A stretch of DNA of 64,000 bases, from assembly GCA_029210815.1 (NCBI GenBank), contig JARGGB010000001.1, positions 162,530 through 226,529 on the forward strand, written 5' to 3'. Origin of the DNA: Candidatus Brevefilum sp. GTDB lineage: Bacteria > Chloroflexota > Anaerolineae > Anaerolineales > Anaerolineaceae. Position numbers and translations under genes: made by a program. Shown piece by piece: positions 1 through 8,441 of this stretch. Below the pieces are notes generated by a model, which worked only from the letters and a program-made list of their open reading frames with translations, ran no database searches and had not been told where the DNA came from. Numbering within the stretch: the stretch's first letter is position 1; every line of letters begins with the position of its first letter.

Positions 1-108
1 CGGATTGCTGAACCCGCCCTGCCGGGTGAAGACAGCATGAAAAATAGGCAATGCTTCAAATGATTTAAATTGGAAATAACGCAGTCCTTCCTTTTCGATG
101 AAGGGCAT
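1..108 (-). CDS. pgeF: Partial PgeF/YfiH (LACC-type) polyphenol oxidase family protein, N-terminus only
   Basis: Only the first 36 codons are in the window; the rest lies beyond position 1. An ATG at 108 follows the stop of the upstream gene by two bases. The visible stretch HAVFTRQGGFSNP matches the N-terminal signature of the YfiH/PgeF family (typically xxVFTRxGGVS). Members act on purine nucleosides and on misincorporated peptidoglycan precursors. It is the last visible gene of a minus-strand run. The family call rests on one short motif. Confidence 0.7.
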   Translation of the reverse strand, partial: MPFIEKEGLRYFQFKSFEALPIFHAVFTRQGGFSNP

Positions 109-110
109 TG

Positions 111-1112
111 TTAATCCTTCTCTTTGGAAATTTGTTTCACAATTGCGTACTTTAATGCCATTTCATTCCGATTTTCCTGCACTGATTCTTCGAGATAGGG
201 GTAACCGAACCAGGCGGTTGCCAGGCCGAAAAACAATCCTGTTAATGACCGCAAAAATGGTGTGCTTTCCCGCAAATTGAGCCAGTTAAAAATCCCTAAA
301 CCGGTTTGGCTGAGAAGTTGGGAAAATCCATCCAATCCAATTGGACCAAGACCAATGATTATCCACAAGTACCAGGGCAACGGCTTCATCTTCTTTCCAG
401 TTAAGCTGAAAATCAATCCAAAAATAAAGATGGCACCATAAATTGCAATATCACGCTGACACAAAGCCATCTTATAACCCAGCGTTTCATTACCCAAAAA
501 GTTTCTAGCATCTTGAAGATCGTTTTCATCTAAACCCGTAGCTTGTCCATAGGTGATCATACCTTCAACACCAGCCAATTCTCTCGGGTAATAGGGCTGT
601 TCTCCAAACAAAAAGAATGACCGAAATGCAAGTTGGTGACAGAGCGGACTGTAAACTTTATAGATGACTTTTGCCGGTCTATCCCAACCCACCTTCATAA
701 AAATCGGTGCAAGCACAGCAAGAAAAAGGTAGAGAAAAACGAAGCCATTTAGCATGAACATATAATGTTTAGAAAACCAGTGTGAGAATCGATCAGCGCC
801 TGTCATTTTTACTGGTTGGGTAATGTGCCTGACCATTGTTTCATTGCCCTTCAATTTGGCTTCTTTTAATCTTTCATCGGCTTTTGATATAGCATATTTG
901 ATCTCTTCTTTATCAAAGGATTTGATAAATCGGAAGAGGCCTACATCAAGAACCGGTGCTTTATCTTCAAATGCATGCGTTAATACAGGGTCTTTTTGTA
1001 TGTCAATAATGTGTAATTGATGTGGAAATTCTCCCTGCAGTTCAGAAAGATTTCTCTCAATCTCCAGCCGTTTCGTATCATCCCCTGCAATAAACAATGT
1101 AACTTGTATCAT
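111..1112 (-). CDS. DUF2085 membrane protein with N-terminal thioredoxin-like (DUF836-like) domain
   Basis: A 333-residue protein. Residues 1-60 look like a glutaredoxin/DUF836 fold, but the redox cysteine pair is absent (the first loop reads AGDDTKRLE). Residues 115-320 are a polytopic membrane domain with about four hydrophobic segments. They carry the DUF2085 hallmarks: a Cys-His-Gln at 158-160 followed by FRSFFLFGEQ, and a later CQRDIAIYGA. The family has no established biochemical function. It sits two bases downstream of the TlpA-like gene and just before pgeF, in one operon. The link to the thiol-redox neighbours is positional only. Confidence 0.75.
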   Translation of the reverse strand: MIQVTLFIAGDDTKRLEIERNLSELQGEFPHQLHIIDIQKDPVLTHAFEDKAPVLDVGLFRFIKSFDKEEIKYAISKADERLKEAKLKGNETMVRHITQPVKMTGADRFSHWFSKHYMFMLNGFVFLYLFLAVLAPIFMKVGWDRPAKVIYKVYSPLCHQLAFRSFFLFGEQPYYPRELAGVEGMITYGQATGLDENDLQDARNFLGNETLGYKMALCQRDIAIYGAIFIFGLIFSLTGKKMKPLPWYLWIIIGLGPIGLDGFSQLLSQTGLGIFNWLNLRESTPFLRSLTGLFFGLATAWFGYPYLEESVQENRNEMALKYAIVKQISKEKD

Positions 1113-1114
1113 GC

Positions 1115-1741
1115 TTATTTCACACCAATTCCGGCTAAATATTCTGCCAGGTAAACCTCATTTAATTCACCAATATGAACGCCCTGCAGCAAGCCTTCGG
1201 CGTCAATGAACAGGGATGTCGGTAAACCTGGTACCCTGTAAAGATCGGATACGCTGTTGCTTGGATCCATTAAAAAATTTATAGCATCCAAATTATGGCT
1301 GTTGACAAAATTCTCAACTGCCGGGCTTTCTTCACCTGCATTGATTGCCAAAACAACCAGTTGATCAGGATGCGCAGCGGCAAAGTTTTGAATGATGGGC
1401 ATTTCATTTCGACAGGGCGGACACCAGGTAGCCCAGAAATTGACCATTACTGCTTTTCCCAGGTGATCTGACAAAGCAACGTCTTCCCCATCCAAATTAT
1501 TTAAATTAAAGGCCAAAGCTGGCGCTGCACTTGATTGGGTTGATGTCTGTTCAGCAAGCTCCGGAGAAAATGCCGCGTCTGGCGTATTTCGAGAAGCCGC
1601 TTCAATTTCATCTCCAGATATTTTACGATCATCAATCATCTGATCTACGCGGTAATAAATGATCGCTGCCATAACAAGAATGGTAACGACAATCAGTATG
1701 TCAATAATGTATTTTCGATTTTTCGAAGGTCGATTTTTCAT
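1115..1741 (-). CDS. TlpA/ResA-like membrane-anchored thiol-disulfide oxidoreductase
   Basis: A 208-residue protein with a single N-terminal membrane anchor (about residues 12-30), a low-complexity linker to about 75, and a thioredoxin-fold domain. The active site is WATWCPPC (Cys107, Cys110), followed by RNEMP, typical of TlpA/ResA/AhpC-TSA-like reductases. A cis-proline loop is visible as VPGLPTS. It would act outside the membrane, reducing protein disulfides, perhaps of apocytochromes. The adjacent ccdA (gap 5 bases) is the classic electron donor, so the pair probably forms one relay. No cytochrome c maturation genes are visible here. Confidence 0.88.
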   Translation of the reverse strand: MKNRPSKNRKYIIDILIVVTILVMAAIIYYRVDQMIDDRKISGDEIEAASRNTPDAAFSPELAEQTSTQSSAAPALAFNLNNLDGEDVALSDHLGKAVMVNFWATWCPPCRNEMPIIQNFAAAHPDQLVVLAINAGEESPAVENFVNSHNLDAINFLMDPSNSVSDLYRVPGLPTSLFIDAEGLLQGVHIGELNEVYLAEYLAGIGVK

Positions 1742-1746
1742 TGTAC

Positions 1747-2472
1747 TTAGATTCCAAAATCGATTAATGATTCAAAAGTAACCAGCTGCTGATAAATGCC
1801 CAAAAACAACAAGATACCCACAATGATCAACAAAGCGCCCATTACGATTTGTGCGATTTGCATGGCTTTGCTGTACTTTCTCAGGATTTCAGTCACCCAA
1901 CCAACCCCTAGTGCTGCCGCGAGGAAAGGTATGCCCATCCCCAGGGAATAAGAACTGAGCAGGAATACTCCCTGCCCCGTGTTGCCGCCCTGTATAGCCA
2001 ATGTTAATATTACGCCGAGGGTTGGTCCAACACAGGGAGACCAGCCAGCCGAGAAAAACACACCCATCAAGAAAGATGAGAGCAGGCTGCTGCCTTTCCC
2101 GACCCTGGACTGAATTCGAAAATCATAATCTAAAAATGGAAGATGAAGCAGTCCTGTCATATGTAAGCCAAAAAGAATGATGATCACCCCGCCAATTTTT
2201 GCCAGAATTTCCCTGACCTGGAAAAAGAATTGGCTTAATACTGAAAAGGCAAGGCCTAAAGAGACAAAAACAAAACTAAAACCAAGGACAAAAGCCACAC
2301 CGTGAAAAAAAGTGCCCATCCGATCAATGGTTGTAGATTCTATGGATTTTGAAAGAGAACGACCGCTCAGGTAACCAATGTAAGCCGGAACGAGAGAAAA
2401 AACACAAGGTGAGAAAAAAGATGCTAAACCAGCTAATAAGGCTAATCCAATTGATATATTCATACCGCTCAT
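1747..2472 (-). CDS. ccdA: CcdA-type transmembrane electron carrier (DsbD beta-domain family)
   Basis: A 241-residue polytopic protein with about six hydrophobic helices. The two conserved redox cysteines are present in paired motifs: FFSPCVFSLVPAY (Cys23) and GWSPCVGPTLG (Cys147). CcdA passes electrons from cytoplasmic thioredoxin to extracytoplasmic thioredoxin-like proteins, and the gene next to it encodes such a protein. An internal ATG four codons in (MNISIG) is an equally good start. Length and motif spacing fit the short CcdA form. Confidence 0.9.
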   Translation of the reverse strand: MSGMNISIGLALLAGLASFFSPCVFSLVPAYIGYLSGRSLSKSIESTTIDRMGTFFHGVAFVLGFSFVFVSLGLAFSVLSQFFFQVREILAKIGGVIIILFGLHMTGLLHLPFLDYDFRIQSRVGKGSSLLSSFLMGVFFSAGWSPCVGPTLGVILTLAIQGGNTGQGVFLLSSYSLGMGIPFLAAALGVGWVTEILRKYSKAMQIAQIVMGALLIIVGILLFLGIYQQLVTFESLIDFGI

Positions 2473-2481
2473 CTTATTCAG

Positions 2482-3612
2482 TTAATCGTAAATGACTTCT
2501 ACTTTTGTGGATTTATTCTGACCTTGAATGACAAGGTCACCCGGATAATAGTCAACTTTTGGTTCTGTCCAACGCCATATCCATTTAGCGTCCTCTGGTT
2601 TAGTGTTTACACAACCATGAGACCCAGGAATACCAAATTCATTGTGCCAGTAGGTCGCGTGGATTGCTGCGCCATGATTATCAAAAAGCGTTGTCCATCC
2701 AATTCCTGATAGATCATACCCGCCAACAATGGTACCACTCATGTGCGTTGAAAGGATCTTTCGCCAAATTGTATGTGTCCCTAGCGGCGTTTGCCATTCG
2801 CCTTCCTTATCTTTCCAGCCTGTTGTTACCTTTGTGAAAAAGACCTCCTCATCACCCTCATAACAAGAAAGCGTTTGATAAAGCAAGTTAACAATAATAT
2901 GTTTATCCTCTGCATCAGGATGAATCGGGGATATTTCTTCAGGCGTAATTTGACGACAAACAGTCGCATCAATCCAGTATTCATCAGGAAGTGCGCCATA
3001 AAGCTGCTTTAGACAATATTCAGTTTTTCCATTTTCGGGATTTGTCCTGATATCAAATGCCCAAAAAATTTGGGAGTAGTAAATACGTGGGTTTATTGTT
3101 TCCCGCACCCATGTTTGCGCAGGAGGCTTGGCAAAGGTCATACCTGTGTATGGGGTGACAATTTCTACCCACATGCCCCTTTCACCAGAAGGAGTCTGGG
3201 GCAATTCGGCTATAGGTTCTTGTGGGATGTGTTTTATCTTTTGAACATATTGGGCATAAATATAACCTGCTTCGGTTTCAACCCATCGTTGATTTATCCG
3301 GATTGGGTCAAGCTGCTTTGCGATAACTTCCTTTTTCCACTCGAAGACATCATCTCGCCACGCAGTTCCAACCTCTGGCGCATCCCAATATGGCTCACTC
3401 TTTATTGGAAAATGTGCACCCGGATCCCCCGAGCAAATCCGTCCCAGGGTTTTATTCAGAGGAAATTCAGGTTGAATAAGCTGCGGATTTATCGAAAAAC
3501 CGCTTTCAGCAAATACTCGATCCAATGAACTTCGACTTAAAGCTAGACCACCCAGGGTCAAGCCAAGTAATTTAATAAATTCGCGTCGTGAATAATTGTT
3601 AACTGGTTTCAT
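2482..3612 (-). CDS. Tat-exported L,D-transpeptidase (YkuD domain)
   Basis: A 376-residue protein. The N-terminus has a twin-arginine signal (SRREFIK at 8-14, then a hydrophobic stretch ending in LALS). The C-terminal part is a YkuD catalytic domain with the core GSHGCVNTKPEDA; the nucleophile is Cys334 and the conserved histidine is His332. YkuD enzymes make 3-3 cross-links in peptidoglycan or attach proteins to it. The roughly 200-residue region between signal and catalytic domain has no motif I recognise. The Tat signal is notable, since many YkuD proteins use Sec. It lies 9 bases upstream of ccdA. Confidence 0.85.
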   Translation of the reverse strand: MKPVNNYSRREFIKLLGLTLGGLALSRSSLDRVFAESGFSINPQLIQPEFPLNKTLGRICSGDPGAHFPIKSEPYWDAPEVGTAWRDDVFEWKKEVIAKQLDPIRINQRWVETEAGYIYAQYVQKIKHIPQEPIAELPQTPSGERGMWVEIVTPYTGMTFAKPPAQTWVRETINPRIYYSQIFWAFDIRTNPENGKTEYCLKQLYGALPDEYWIDATVCRQITPEEISPIHPDAEDKHIIVNLLYQTLSCYEGDEEVFFTKVTTGWKDKEGEWQTPLGTHTIWRKILSTHMSGTIVGGYDLSGIGWTTLFDNHGAAIHATYWHNEFGIPGSHGCVNTKPEDAKWIWRWTEPKVDYYPGDLVIQGQNKSTKVEVIYD

Positions 3613-3652
3613 AATATGATTAATCTAATCCAATTTATCATCAAAGTCAACT

Positions 3653-5200
3653 TCAAATAGTTTTGAATGACGTTAATCTTTCATTCAAAACCAGATTTTT
3701 TACTTCATCAATTTCAGGACTCCACCATGCATCCCCCGCCTGATAAGGCACATCTTCACGGATCAGGGTGTAAGCTTTTCCTGTACCCTTCCCCAGGACC
3801 AGGTCCGGGTCCTGCCTCAAGCGCAGGTCTAACGCCCTGGCTGCGGTATAGAGTTCAATTGCAAGTACATGCGCAGTATTAGCAATGATCTCTCTGGTGT
3901 GCCTGGCTGCTGTCATTGCATTTGCATTGTGATCTTCCTGTTCCGCAGATGTTGGCAAAGACCTTACAGAATCAGGAGAAGCAAGCGTCTGGTTCTCAAG
4001 TACAAGGGATGCCGCCGTATATTGCGGCATCATCAAGCCAGAGTTCAATCCCGCAGCCGATAACCGATCAACCAGCATGGGTGGGAGATCAGCATTTAAA
4101 TGGCCATCGGTTAATCTAAAAACGCGCCTTTCAGAAATTGAAGCAACTTCCGACATGACAATGCTCAAAAAATCCATCACAACACCAACTGGTTCGCCGT
4201 GAAAATTCCCACCCGATACAGCTACACCCGGAGAGAACAAAAGGGGATTATCAGTGGCTGCGTTAATTTCTGTTTCTATGATTTTCTTTACAAAGTCCAG
4301 GGTATCCCAGGCAACGCCCTGAACCTGGGGCGCACACCTCAACGAATAAGCGTCCTGCACTCTGCCATAAGCATTGATCAGCGAGCTCCCATCGGTCAGC
4401 TCTCTGACTGATTTTGCCACTCGTGTTTGTCCATCATGCCCTCTTGCTTGATGTAATCGTTCATCAAATGCCGCTGAACACCCCATCACGGCTTCTAATG
4501 TCATCGAAAGAGATACCTCCCCGGCATTCAACAAAGTCTCAGCATCATGAACTGCCAAAGCTCCAATTGCGGCAGAGAATGTTGCGCCGTTATTAAGTGC
4601 CAATCCCTCTTTTGACCCGAGCAAGATTCGCTTAATCCCTGCTCGCCTCATTGCTTCCTTGCCGGTTAACACCTCTCCTTCAAAAACTGCCTGTCCCGAT
4701 TCTTTCTCATCATCTTTCTCACCTCGGGTGAAAACGAGGGCAAGGTGTGAGAGAGGTGCAAGATCACCTGATGACCCCAATGAGCCTTGAGAAGGAACAA
4801 CAGGAACGACATTTTTGTTTAACAATGCGATCAAAGTTTCGACCACATCAACCCTGACTCCTGAAAACCCCTTTGCAAGCGTATTCGCGCGAACAAGAAT
4901 CGCAGCCCTCACAATCTCATCATCCAATGTGCTTCCCGTGCCAACCGCATGACTCAGGATCAGATTGCGGCTTAATTGTGCGGAATCTTCAGATGGAATT
5001 TGATAATCAGCGAAAATACCAAAACCGGTATTAATTCCGTACACAGGTTCACCACGGCTCACAATTTGTTCGACCCAATGGCGCGATTCTCTAATCGCTT
5101 CCTTTGCTGATTCTGCAAGCGCAACCTTTGCACCGTGCCTGGCGACTGAAATAACATCCTCAATTTTAAGGCTCTGACCATCAATAATTATTTGTTTCAA
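3653..5200 (-). CDS. hutH: Histidine ammonia-lyase
   Basis: A 515-residue protein of the aromatic amino acid lyase family, of normal HAL length. Family landmarks are YGINTGFG (about 54-61), LSHAVG at 82-87 (the Ser-His pair that favours histidine over Phe or Tyr) and the MIO-forming loop SLGSSGDLAPL at 140-150. The tripeptide that would cyclise is Ser143-Ser144-Gly145 instead of the usual Ala-Ser-Gly. The reaction is L-histidine to urocanate plus ammonia. No hutU, hutI, hutG or ftcD is nearby, so the rest of the pathway, if present, is elsewhere. Gaps to the neighbouring genes are 40 and 17 bases. Confidence 0.9.
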   Translation of the reverse strand: MKQIIIDGQSLKIEDVISVARHGAKVALAESAKEAIRESRHWVEQIVSRGEPVYGINTGFGIFADYQIPSEDSAQLSRNLILSHAVGTGSTLDDEIVRAAILVRANTLAKGFSGVRVDVVETLIALLNKNVVPVVPSQGSLGSSGDLAPLSHLALVFTRGEKDDEKESGQAVFEGEVLTGKEAMRRAGIKRILLGSKEGLALNNGATFSAAIGALAVHDAETLLNAGEVSLSMTLEAVMGCSAAFDERLHQARGHDGQTRVAKSVRELTDGSSLINAYGRVQDAYSLRCAPQVQGVAWDTLDFVKKIIETEINAATDNPLLFSPGVAVSGGNFHGEPVGVVMDFLSIVMSEVASISERRVFRLTDGHLNADLPPMLVDRLSAAGLNSGLMMPQYTAASLVLENQTLASPDSVRSLPTSAEQEDHNANAMTAARHTREIIANTAHVLAIELYTAARALDLRLRQDPDLVLGKGTGKAYTLIREDVPYQAGDAWWSPEIDEVKNLVLNERLTSFKTI

Positions 5201-5217
5201 AACATAACTCCTGATAT

Positions 5218-5925
5218 CTAGAAGACAATCATCCCAATAATAACTGAGACAAGCGGTATGCTGAGGTTATCAATGTTTTCAAAAGGCAGCGATTCAATAA
5301 AGGCAGAAATTAGCGCAATGAATAAAATAGGTAAAATTGATTCACCAGGTGTGAGATCTAAATACCCCTGACTGATAAATACCCAGACCATCATAAAGGC
5401 AAATACAAAACCCCCAACTAGCACCGTCATTGAACCTGCAAGCGTCTTCTTTGGTGACCAGGGCAGCTTGTAGCCGCCCACATGATTGCCAATAATATCA
5501 GCCAGGCCGTCACCCCCGCATAAGATCATTAAAGCCACGATACCAACTGCTGAATTACGCCAAAACACAATCGTCAGAATGACAAATACTAGTCCATAAA
5601 AAAGCGGTCCTTTAAGTATCTCTTTTCGATCTCCGGAACGTGACATTGCTTCTACAGCGGATGGATCTTTGATAATACCTGAACCGACGAGGGCAAATTG
5701 TAAGGTGATCCCTAAGGGTACAAGGGCAGCAACAAAAGGCGCGAATGGTGAAGATTTAAAAAGCAGCCAGCATAAAACAAAAATTGGACCGGTGCCTATA
5801 TGAATAATTTTTCTGCTGGTTTTGCTGGTCACCCACCCTTTATGTGCAAAATAATCGTTAATGCGCAGCCACAATAAAGCAATAACCAGTGTTATTGCAA
5901 GAGCGATGAGGTTATTATTTAACAC
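5218..5925 (-). CDS. Phytol/dolichol kinase-like membrane protein
   Basis: A 235-residue polytopic protein with about six or seven hydrophobic segments. The stretch GGDGLADIIGNHVGG followed by SPKKTLAGS is the conserved core of the CTP-dependent phytol kinase/dolichol kinase/phosphatidate cytidylyltransferase-like family. It likely phosphorylates a polyprenol or similar lipid alcohol in the membrane; the substrate cannot be read from sequence. It lies between smpB and hutH on the same strand, with no obvious functional partner. Confidence 0.75.
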   Translation of the reverse strand: MLNNNLIALAITLVIALLWLRINDYFAHKGWVTSKTSRKIIHIGTGPIFVLCWLLFKSSPFAPFVAALVPLGITLQFALVGSGIIKDPSAVEAMSRSGDRKEILKGPLFYGLVFVILTIVFWRNSAVGIVALMILCGGDGLADIIGNHVGGYKLPWSPKKTLAGSMTVLVGGFVFAFMMVWVFISQGYLDLTPGESILPILFIALISAFIESLPFENIDNLSIPLVSVIIGMIVF

Positions 5926-5970
5926 AAGATCGTCGCTTTCATGAAATTATGATCAAATTCATGGCTAATT

Positions 5971-6429
5971 TTACCGATCCCGACGATCCAACGTTCGTTC
6001 AACTTCTCGTTCCATGTCGCGTTTCTTAATCGACTGCCGTTTATCATATTGGCGCTTTCCTTTTGCCAATGCAATTTCTAGTTTTGCGAGCCCATCCCGA
6101 AGGTACAGCATCGTTGGTATGATTGTCATTCCTTTCAAACGAACGCCATCCCATAACGCATTGATTTCGCGTTTATGCAGCAATAACCTTCGCTCACGTT
6201 CAGGATCATGGTTAAACGCACTTGCCTGATCATATGGGGCGATGTGTGCCCCAACCAACCATGCCTGGCGTCCATTAGTCCTAACGTATGCCTCTGAAAG
6301 AGAAACCTGCCGGGCACGGATAGACTTTATTTCCGACCCTCGAAGCTCTATTCCGGCTTCATAAGTGTCAAATAATTCGTATTCAAATTTTGCTTTTCGA
6401 TTTCTCGAAATAATCTTTATTCCATTCAT
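5971..6429 (-). CDS. smpB: SsrA-binding protein SmpB
   Basis: With the ATG at 6429 this is 152 residues, starting MNGIKIISRNRKAKFEYEL. That is the typical SmpB N-terminus, followed by GIELRGSEIKSIR and a basic C-terminal tail (KRQSIKKRDMEREVERTLD). SmpB binds tmRNA and enters stalled ribosomes for trans-translation. A GTG six codons earlier is in frame, but the family alignment favours the ATG. No Shine-Dalgarno precedes it; a TGTTAAAAT element ends about nine bases upstream, so translation may be leaderless. No tmRNA gene is nearby. Confidence 0.95.
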   Translation of the reverse strand: MNGIKIISRNRKAKFEYELFDTYEAGIELRGSEIKSIRARQVSLSEAYVRTNGRQAWLVGAHIAPYDQASAFNHDPERERRLLLHKREINALWDGVRLKGMTIIPTMLYLRDGLAKLEIALAKGKRQYDKRQSIKKRDMEREVERTLDRRDR

Positions 6430-6437
6430 AGTGACTA

Positions 6438-6446
6438 ATTTTAACA
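6438..6446 (-). promoter_or_regulatory. Possible extended -10 promoter for smpB
   Basis: Read on the minus strand, TGTTAAAAT fits TG-N-TAAAAT (extended -10, 5 of 6 in the hexamer). The expected start site falls within about two bases of the smpB ATG at 6429, implying a nearly leaderless transcript. No good -35 is visible. Confidence 0.4.
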
Positions 6447-6517
6447 CAGACTGATATGTTAATAAATCACCTTAACATTTAGGGCGGTCGCAAAGTCAAA
6501 ATATACAATTTCCCTTT

Positions 6518-6567
6518 AGTGTTTATCTATAAGGGTGGGTGGGGACAAAGCCCCACCTCTAAACACT
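6518..6567. repeat. Nested inverted repeat (cruciform-like hairpin)
   Basis: Outer arms AGTGTTTA (6518-6525) and TAAACACT (6560-6567) are perfect complements. They enclose a second perfect stem, GGTGGGG (6538-6544) with CCCCACC (6551-6557), loop ACAAAG. The left side has a 12-base bulge and the right side two bases. It lies between divergent genes, so it is not an ordinary 3' terminator. It may be a dispersed intergenic palindrome (REP/MITE-like). Confidence 0.6.
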
Positions 6568-6613
6568 TTTATTTCATTTACGCAATTCACAATCAAATAA
6601 AATTTCTGTGTAG

Positions 6614-6635
6614 GGGCTGACCACTTTGGCAGCCC
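6614..6635. repeat. Short hairpin GGGCTG...CAGCCC
   Basis: GGGCTG (6614-6619) pairs with CAGCCC (6630-6635). A bulged A and an inner CCA/TGG stem close on a three-base loop. It lies 47 bases right of the larger nested palindrome in the same gap, and may belong to the same intergenic repeat family. Confidence 0.5.
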
Positions 6636-6782
6636 GAAAAATAACTTTTGTCACACTAATACATCCTAATAAACCGAAAATTTGTTGTTTGGCTGCTGAA
6701 TAATCAACCTTGCGACCATACTACCTCACCAAAATACAGCGAGATATGATAATTTATCATCAATAAGCCAGCGACTCATGGG

Positions 6783-6788
6783 TATAAT
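6783..6788 (+). promoter_or_regulatory. Possible -10 element for patatin gene
   Basis: TATAAT, perfect to consensus, lies 41 bases before the ATG at 6830, with a Shine-Dalgarno (AAGGAG, 6813-6818) between. A TG sits two bases upstream of the hexamer, not one. No convincing -35. Confidence 0.4.
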
Positions 6789-6829
6789 AATGATTCGAGA
6801 GAAAAATCTTAAAAGGAGTGAGTTACTGG

Positions 6830-7750
6830 ATGGAAATTACACTGGCTTTAGGCGGTGGCGGCGTTCGAGGCATCGCTCACATTGGCGTTTTGAGAGCCTT
6901 AGAAAACCACGGTTTCAAAATTAAAGCAATTGCGGGCACAAGTGCTGGCGGACTGGTTGGGGCAGTTTACGCAGCGGGATTCAGCACTGAAAAAATCGAG
7001 AAAACAGTCAACGAAATGGATGCAAACCGGTCGTTCTGGCACCAATCAAACGACCAGCCTTCTCTTTTAGGACTTTCAGGTATTACCAAAATCCTCTCAG
7101 AGCTATTAGCAGATCGCACTTTTGAAGAATTAAAAATCCCATTTGCTGCAACTGCGGTAAGTTTGTATTCCGGTGAAGAAATCATTTTAACCAAAGGGAA
7201 GGTCATTGATGCTGTCCTGGCAACCATTGCTGTTCCAGGTGTTTTCCCCAGCCAGGAAATAGGCGGTCGAATATTGATAGATGGCGGTGTTTTGGATCCC
7301 GTTCCCGTACAGGTCGCCCGTTGGATGTGTCCGGACCTTCCTGTAGTTGCAGTCATGCTTCACAAAACACCAGAAGGCTGGGTTCCAGACGAACTTCCCC
7401 TCCCCATCTCAATTCCAGGTCCAAGTTCAATCGTGGAGCGGCTAACAAAATTACGCCCGGTACAGGCGCTCAAAATTTTCACACGATCAATCGAGGTTAG
7501 CAGTAAACACTTGTCAGAATTGTCTATGCAGGTTCATAAACCCGAAGTCATCATCACACCCCGGGTTGGGCATATCGGTTTGCTTCAAACCGTCGATGCT
7601 GAGGAAATGATCCGGGAAGGGATGAATGCTACGGAAGAGGTTCTAAAACAAATTGAATCGGAAGCAAACTGGATGAAAAAGCTTCAGCGAAAAGTAAAGG
7701 GAAAGTTCATACCTGGTGAAAAGCCCGAAATTTGGGGAGCGTTTGATTAG
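6830..7750 (+). CDS. Patatin-like phospholipase
   Basis: A 306-residue protein from the ATG at 6830, chosen because AAGGAG ends 11 bases before it; an in-frame GTG at 6818 overlaps that Shine-Dalgarno. All patatin motifs are present: the oxyanion loop GGGGVRG (8-14), nucleophile elbow GTSAGG (Ser38) and the DGG of the catalytic dyad (Asp151). This is the RssA/YlbK-like bacterial group, cytoplasmic acyl hydrolases of unsettled substrate. The esterase gene 31 bases downstream is probably co-transcribed. Confidence 0.88.
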   Translation: MEITLALGGGGVRGIAHIGVLRALENHGFKIKAIAGTSAGGLVGAVYAAGFSTEKIEKTVNEMDANRSFWHQSNDQPSLLGLSGITKILSELLADRTFEELKIPFAATAVSLYSGEEIILTKGKVIDAVLATIAVPGVFPSQEIGGRILIDGGVLDPVPVQVARWMCPDLPVVAVMLHKTPEGWVPDELPLPISIPGPSSIVERLTKLRPVQALKIFTRSIEVSSKHLSELSMQVHKPEVIITPRVGHIGLLQTVDAEEMIREGMNATEEVLKQIESEANWMKKLQRKVKGKFIPGEKPEIWGAFD

Positions 7751-7781
7751 AAATTAATAATTCAAGGTGATATAGAAAAAA

Positions 7782-8435
7782 ATGAGTGAAAACAATAATC
7801 CCCAAAGAATAGTAATCAATAATTGGACCTTCAGGATCAAGCAACCACCCCAATTAAGCGATCAATCACGAATCATGCTGCTGCTTCACGGTTACATGGG
7901 AAATGAAAATGTGATGTGGATTTTGACAAATCCTTTTCCAAACACACATCTCTTCATTGCGCCGAGGGCACCTGTAAAAATTGGGGCAGAGCAATTCGCC
8001 TGGCATAAAATCACACCACAGTGGCCGGGACTTGACACGTATCGAAAACTGGCAGATCAGCTAATGGATCGCGTCGATGTATGGCTGGAGGATAATGGAA
8101 TAAAGACTGACAGATATGACATCATGGGGTTTAGCCAGGGTGCAGTGATGGCTTATGCTTTAGCCTTTTTGTATCCTGAAAAAATCAATAAAGTCGCAGC
8201 TCTGGCAAGTTTCATCCCTCAAACATGGCGATCATCCATCGACACTGACGGGATTAAGAAAAAAGATTTTTTCATTGCGCATGGCTCTCAAGACGAGATC
8301 ATACCGATCGAAAAAGCATCTGAATCAGCAAAATGGCTTGAAGAACATCAAGCCAATGTCACTTTTTGTGAAGCGGATATTGGTCACAAGTTAAGTGCGG
8401 ATTGTTTTAAGGGATTGGGGAACTTTTTCAGGTAA
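7782..8435 (+). CDS. Alpha/beta hydrolase, phospholipase/carboxylesterase (YpfH-like) family
   Basis: A 217-residue protein. The fold is recognisable from LLLHGYMGNE (oxyanion region), the nucleophile elbow GFSQG (Ser118), an aspartate in HGSQDEIIP (about 181) and a histidine in IGHKLS (about 203), giving a complete Ser-Asp-His triad. This family hydrolyses carboxylic esters or lysophospholipids. No signal peptide. It probably forms a small lipid- or ester-hydrolase operon with the patatin upstream, and ends six bases before a convergent gene. Confidence 0.82.
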   Translation: MSENNNPQRIVINNWTFRIKQPPQLSDQSRIMLLLHGYMGNENVMWILTNPFPNTHLFIAPRAPVKIGAEQFAWHKITPQWPGLDTYRKLADQLMDRVDVWLEDNGIKTDRYDIMGFSQGAVMAYALAFLYPEKINKVAALASFIPQTWRSSIDTDGIKKKDFFIAHGSQDEIIPIEKASESAKWLEEHQANVTFCEADIGHKLSADCFKGLGNFFR

Positions 8436-8441
8436 TAAACT

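Larger units (their letters stand above)
6448..6829. other. Intergenic region between divergent smpB and patatin genes, with two hairpins
   Basis: About 380 bases without a convincing ORF. It contains two GC-rich hairpins (listed separately) and, near the right end, a likely promoter for the patatin gene. I looked for tmRNA-like ends (a 3' CCA tail with a matching acceptor stem) because of the adjacent smpB, and saw none. The remaining sequence is AT-rich and unstructured to the eye. Confidence 0.6.

Noticed and set aside
6448..6829. Possible tmRNA (ssrA) gene beside smpB
   Set aside because: No acceptor-stem pair, no TPsiC-like arm or CCA end, and no tag reading frame were visible in the gap.
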